Shown here in pieces: positions 4,853 through 6,969 of a stretch of 6,969 nt of DNA; positions within the stretch are counted from its first letter, which is position 1, and every line of letters begins with the position of its first letter. Both the position numbers and the translations under genes were made by a program. The notes beneath the pieces are model-generated. The model was not told the origin of the DNA. It did no database searches and worked only from the letters and a program-made list of their open reading frames with translations. The stretch spans positions 1 through 6,969 of the forward strand of contig SKNG01000119.1 of the NCBI GenBank assembly GCA_007120685.1, in the 5' to 3' direction. Source of the stretch: Paracoccaceae bacterium. GTDB lineage: Bacteria > Pseudomonadota > Alphaproteobacteria > Rhodobacterales > Rhodobacteraceae.

Positions 4853-6748
4853 ATGACCCGTAAGTTTGCCACCATCGCCGACCGCGATGCCATCCAGGGG
4901 GAAATGCCCTGGGCCGACCGGGACCTGCCGGTGACGGTCTATGAACAGATCAGTCGCACCCGCCACCAGCATGGGCGCCGCAACGCCATCTCATTCCAGT
5001 TGTTCTCCGACCCGGGCGCCAAGGCCGAGACCCTGACCTGGACGCAGTTCCACAACCAGGTCACCCAGGCCGCCAACCTGTTCCGCAGCCTGGGCGTGGG
5101 CGACGGCGATACGGTGGCCTATGTCCTGCCGACGGTGAACGAGACCGCGGTAACGCTGTTCGGCGGCATGACGGCAGGCGTGGTCAACCCGATCAACCCG
5201 CTGCTGGAGCCCGAAAAGATAGCCGGTATCCTGCGCGAGACGCAGGCCAAGGTGGTGGTCACGATCCGCGCCTTCCCGAAAACCGATGTGGCGCAAAAGG
5301 TGGCCGAGGCCGTGGCTAACGCGCCCAGCGTCAAGACGGTGCTGGAGGTGGATCTGCTGCGCTACCTCAGCCCGCCGAAAAGCTGGATCGTGCCGCTGAT
5401 CCGGCCAAAGAACCCCATCCGCCACAATGCCCGCGTGCTGGACTTCGCCAGCGAAATGGCCCGTCAGCCCGGCGACCGGCTAACCTTCGAGCTGTCGACG
5501 CAGGACCGCGTCTGCACCTATTTCCACACCGGCGGCACCACCGGCACGCCGAAAGTGGCGCAGCATCTGGCCTCGGGCCTGCTCTACAACGGCTGGATCG
5601 GCTCTGAACTCCTGCTCTCGCCCGAAGACGTGACGCTCTGCCCCCTGCCACTGTTCCATGTCTTCGCCGCCTATCCGGTGATGATGGCAGCTGTCTGCTC
5701 GGGCTCGCATGTCGTGTTCCCCACCCCGCAGGGCTACCGCGGCGATGGGGTTTTTGACAATTTCTGGAAGCTGGTCGAACGCTGGGGCGCGACCTTTATC
5801 ATCACCGTGCCCACAGCCATGTCCGCGCTCATGCAACGCAAGGTAAATGCCAAAATCTCAACCTTACGCAACGGTTTTTCGGGTTCTGCGCCCCTACCGG
5901 TTGAACTTTACAAACGTTTCGAGGAAGCCACCGGGGTGTCGATCGTTGAAGGATACGGGCTGACAGAGGCCACTTGCCTGGTCTCGGCCAATCCTGTGGA
6001 CGGGTTGAAAAAGATCGGGTCGGTGGGCCTGCCCTTCCCCTATACGGATATTCGGATCCTGCAGTTCAACGGCGATGGCGGCATCGCCCATGAATGCGCC
6101 ACGGACGAGATCGGCGAGATCTGCGTTTCTTCCCCCGGGATCTTCGAGGGCTCCACCTATACCGAACAGGCCAAGAACCTGGGCCTGTACGCCGACGGGC
6201 ATTACCTGCGCACCGGCGATCTGGGGCGCGTCGATGCCGATGGCTATCTGTGGATAACGGGGCGGGCCAAGGATCTGATCATCCGCAGCGGGCACAATAT
6301 CGACCCGGCGATGATCGAGGAGGCGCTGCTCAGCCACCCGGCGGTGGCCTTTGCCGGCGCCATCGGCCAGCCCGACGCCATGGCCGGCGAACTGCCCTGC
6401 GTCTATGTCGAACTCGTCGCCGGGGCCAGCGCCACTCCGAAAGAGCTGCTGGAACATGCCACCGACCGCATCCCGGAACGCGCGGCGATCCCCAAGCACG
6501 TCGAGTTGCTGGCCGAGTTGCCGAAAACCGCGGTTGGCAAGGTGTTCAAGCCTGACCTGCGACGTCTGGCGATCACCCGTGTCTACGACCGGCTTTTCGC
6601 CGAGAACAAGCTGGACGCACGGGTGGTAGAGGTCATCGAGGACAAGAAACGCGGTCTCGTCGCCCGGATCGAGCGCAAGGGCACGGTTGATGAGAGTGCC
6701 GTGGCGGCGAAACTGGGCGAGTTCGCCGTGCCTTGGGAATGGGCCTGA
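4853..6748 (+). CDS. Acyl-CoA synthetase (AMP-forming, ANL superfamily)
   Basis: This 631-residue enzyme is predicted to adenylate a carboxylic acid with ATP and transfer it to coenzyme A in the cytoplasm. The motifs are complete. The phosphate-binding loop is HTGGTTGTPK (225-234). FHVF is at 268-271, GYGLTE at 367-372, YLRTGD at 451-456, and the hinge segment GRAKDLIIRSGHNIDP at 470-485. The C-terminal PKTAVGKVFK (557-566) carries the catalytic lysine K563. The GHNIDP hinge and overall length fit the acyl-CoA synthetase group PRK07529 as I remember it. About 60 residues extend beyond the catalytic lysine, rich in charged residues. The acyl substrate is unknown; a fatty or aromatic acid is possible. 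The ATG at 4853 is chosen because GGGGAG (4841-4846) lies 6 nt upstream. A patch at about 5841-5920 has unusually low G+C. Confidence 0.93.
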   Translation: MTRKFATIADRDAIQGEMPWADRDLPVTVYEQISRTRHQHGRRNAISFQLFSDPGAKAETLTWTQFHNQVTQAANLFRSLGVGDGDTVAYVLPTVNETAVTLFGGMTAGVVNPINPLLEPEKIAGILRETQAKVVVTIRAFPKTDVAQKVAEAVANAPSVKTVLEVDLLRYLSPPKSWIVPLIRPKNPIRHNARVLDFASEMARQPGDRLTFELSTQDRVCTYFHTGGTTGTPKVAQHLASGLLYNGWIGSELLLSPEDVTLCPLPLFHVFAAYPVMMAAVCSGSHVVFPTPQGYRGDGVFDNFWKLVERWGATFIITVPTAMSALMQRKVNAKISTLRNGFSGSAPLPVELYKRFEEATGVSIVEGYGLTEATCLVSANPVDGLKKIGSVGLPFPYTDIRILQFNGDGGIAHECATDEIGEICVSSPGIFEGSTYTEQAKNLGLYADGHYLRTGDLGRVDADGYLWITGRAKDLIIRSGHNIDPAMIEEALLSHPAVAFAGAIGQPDAMAGELPCVYVELVAGASATPKELLEHATDRIPERAAIPKHVELLAELPKTAVGKVFKPDLRRLAITRVYDRLFAENKLDARVVEVIEDKKRGLVARIERKGTVDESAVAAKLGEFAVPWEWA

Positions 6749-6762
6749 CGGCGAGAACAAGA

Positions 6763-6820
6763 GGGGGCCCTGCCCCCGTCGCCTGACGGCGACTCCCCCG
6801 GAGTATTTAATGCAAGATGA
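6763..6820 (+). terminator. Compound 3'-end module, left copy: two hairpins then CCCCGG-GTATTT-GCAAGATGA
   Basis: Starting 14 bases after the acyl-CoA synthetase stop, GGGGGC (6763-6768) pairs with GCCCCC (6772-6777). GTCGCC (6778-6783) then pairs with GGCGAC (6788-6793) around TGAC. CCCCGG (6796-6801), GTATTT (6803-6808) and GCAAGATGA (6812-6820) follow. Two tandem stems ending in a T-containing tract are reasonable as a transcription terminator of the synthetase gene. The same order recurs in inverted orientation at 6855-6918. From memory, similar strings follow many genes in Rhodobacteraceae genomes; this was not checked here. Confidence 0.55.
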
Positions 6821-6854
6821 AAACCGGAAACGGGCTTCTCTTCCGTCTGCCCCG

Positions 6855-6918
6855 TCATCTTGCCCGAAAATACGCGCCGGGGTGAATGGCCGCAGGCCAG
6901 AGGGGGCGGCACCCCCCT
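6855..6918 (-). terminator. Compound 3'-end module, right (inverted) copy
   Basis: Read on the minus strand, AGGGGG/CCCCCT (6918-6901) forms a hairpin. TGGCC-TGC-GGCCA (6899-6887) forms a second. CCCCGG (6882-6877), GTATTTT (6873-6867) and GCAAGATGA (6863-6855) follow. This is the same order as the left copy, pointing the other way. It would terminate a leftward transcript entering from beyond the window's right edge. The left and right copies could also pair with each other (GTATTT and GCAAGATGA arms), with a 34-nt loop at 6821-6854. Confidence 0.5.
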
Positions 6919-6921
6919 GGA

Positions 6922-6941
6922 CGCCGCGCAACAGCGCGGCG
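6922..6941. repeat. Perfect 8-bp hairpin near the right edge
   Basis: CGCCGCGC (6922-6929) and GCGCGGCG (6934-6941) pair around an AACA loop. It sits directly outside the inverted 3'-end module. More G/C-rich complementary segments follow up to the edge (GGCGC 6938-6942 with GCGCC 6952-6956). No gene is supportable between 6749 and 6969. Confidence 0.5.
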
Positions 6942-6969
6942 CCCGGCCCAAGCGCCGGCTGCGCCCTTA

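Noticed and set aside
4853..6748. DmdB (methylmercaptopropionate-CoA ligase) of the DMSP pathway
   Set aside because: The protein is 631 residues, longer than the DmdB length of about 540 that I remember. It has the GHNIDP hinge of another acyl-CoA synthetase group, and no other dmd genes are nearby.
5894..6931. 345-codon minus-strand open frame opposite the acyl-CoA synthetase gene
   Set aside because: It is a shadow of a strongly supported gene in high-G+C DNA, and its start would fall within the terminal hairpins. The same applies to minus-strand frames 2999-3643 and 3944-4972.
6967..6969. TAA on the minus strand as the stop codon of a convergent gene
   Set aside because: A single stop trinucleotide at the window edge is not evidence. 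The sequence there may equally be the half of a palindrome continuing outside.

Overview
The window reads as chromosomal DNA of a high-G+C alphaproteobacterium, most likely Rhodobacteraceae (Paracoccus/Rhodobacter type). This rests on strongly G/C-biased third codon positions, a long DUF2125 protein whose C-terminus matches the form I know from that family, and the style of the intergenic hairpins. No rRNA, tRNA, CRISPR, integrase or transposase is visible. I do not see an undescribed multi-gene system. The coding content is ordinary, and the more unusual structure lies in the intergenic DNA.

Layout. Positions 1-143 hold the 3' end of a membrane-protein gene, followed by a hairpin. Positions 273-1805 (+) encode an exported DUF2125 protein of unknown function. 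It converges on a GntR/FCD-type transcription factor (2078-2749, -). The gap between them (1806-2077) carries a row of perfect palindromes, one of which is a good intrinsic terminator for the regulator, and an approximately 85-bp degenerate 11-bp tandem repeat. A divergent intergenic region (2750-2956) separates the regulator from a half-size ABC exporter (2957-4747, +). A 105-bp gap with two dyads leads to an AMP-forming acyl-CoA synthetase (4853-6748, +). The last 221 bp contain two copies, in inverted orientation, of a compound module: G5/C5 hairpin, second hairpin, CCCCGG, GTATTT, GCAAGATGA. This looks like a back-to-back terminator pair, so a convergent minus-strand gene probably lies just right of the window.

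How the genes may work together. The GntR regulator is placed to control itself and possibly the divergent exporter. The exporter and the acyl-CoA synthetase point the same way, but the gap with its dyads suggests separate transcription units. No common pathway is demonstrated. Functional calls below come from motifs and family memory; no database search was run.
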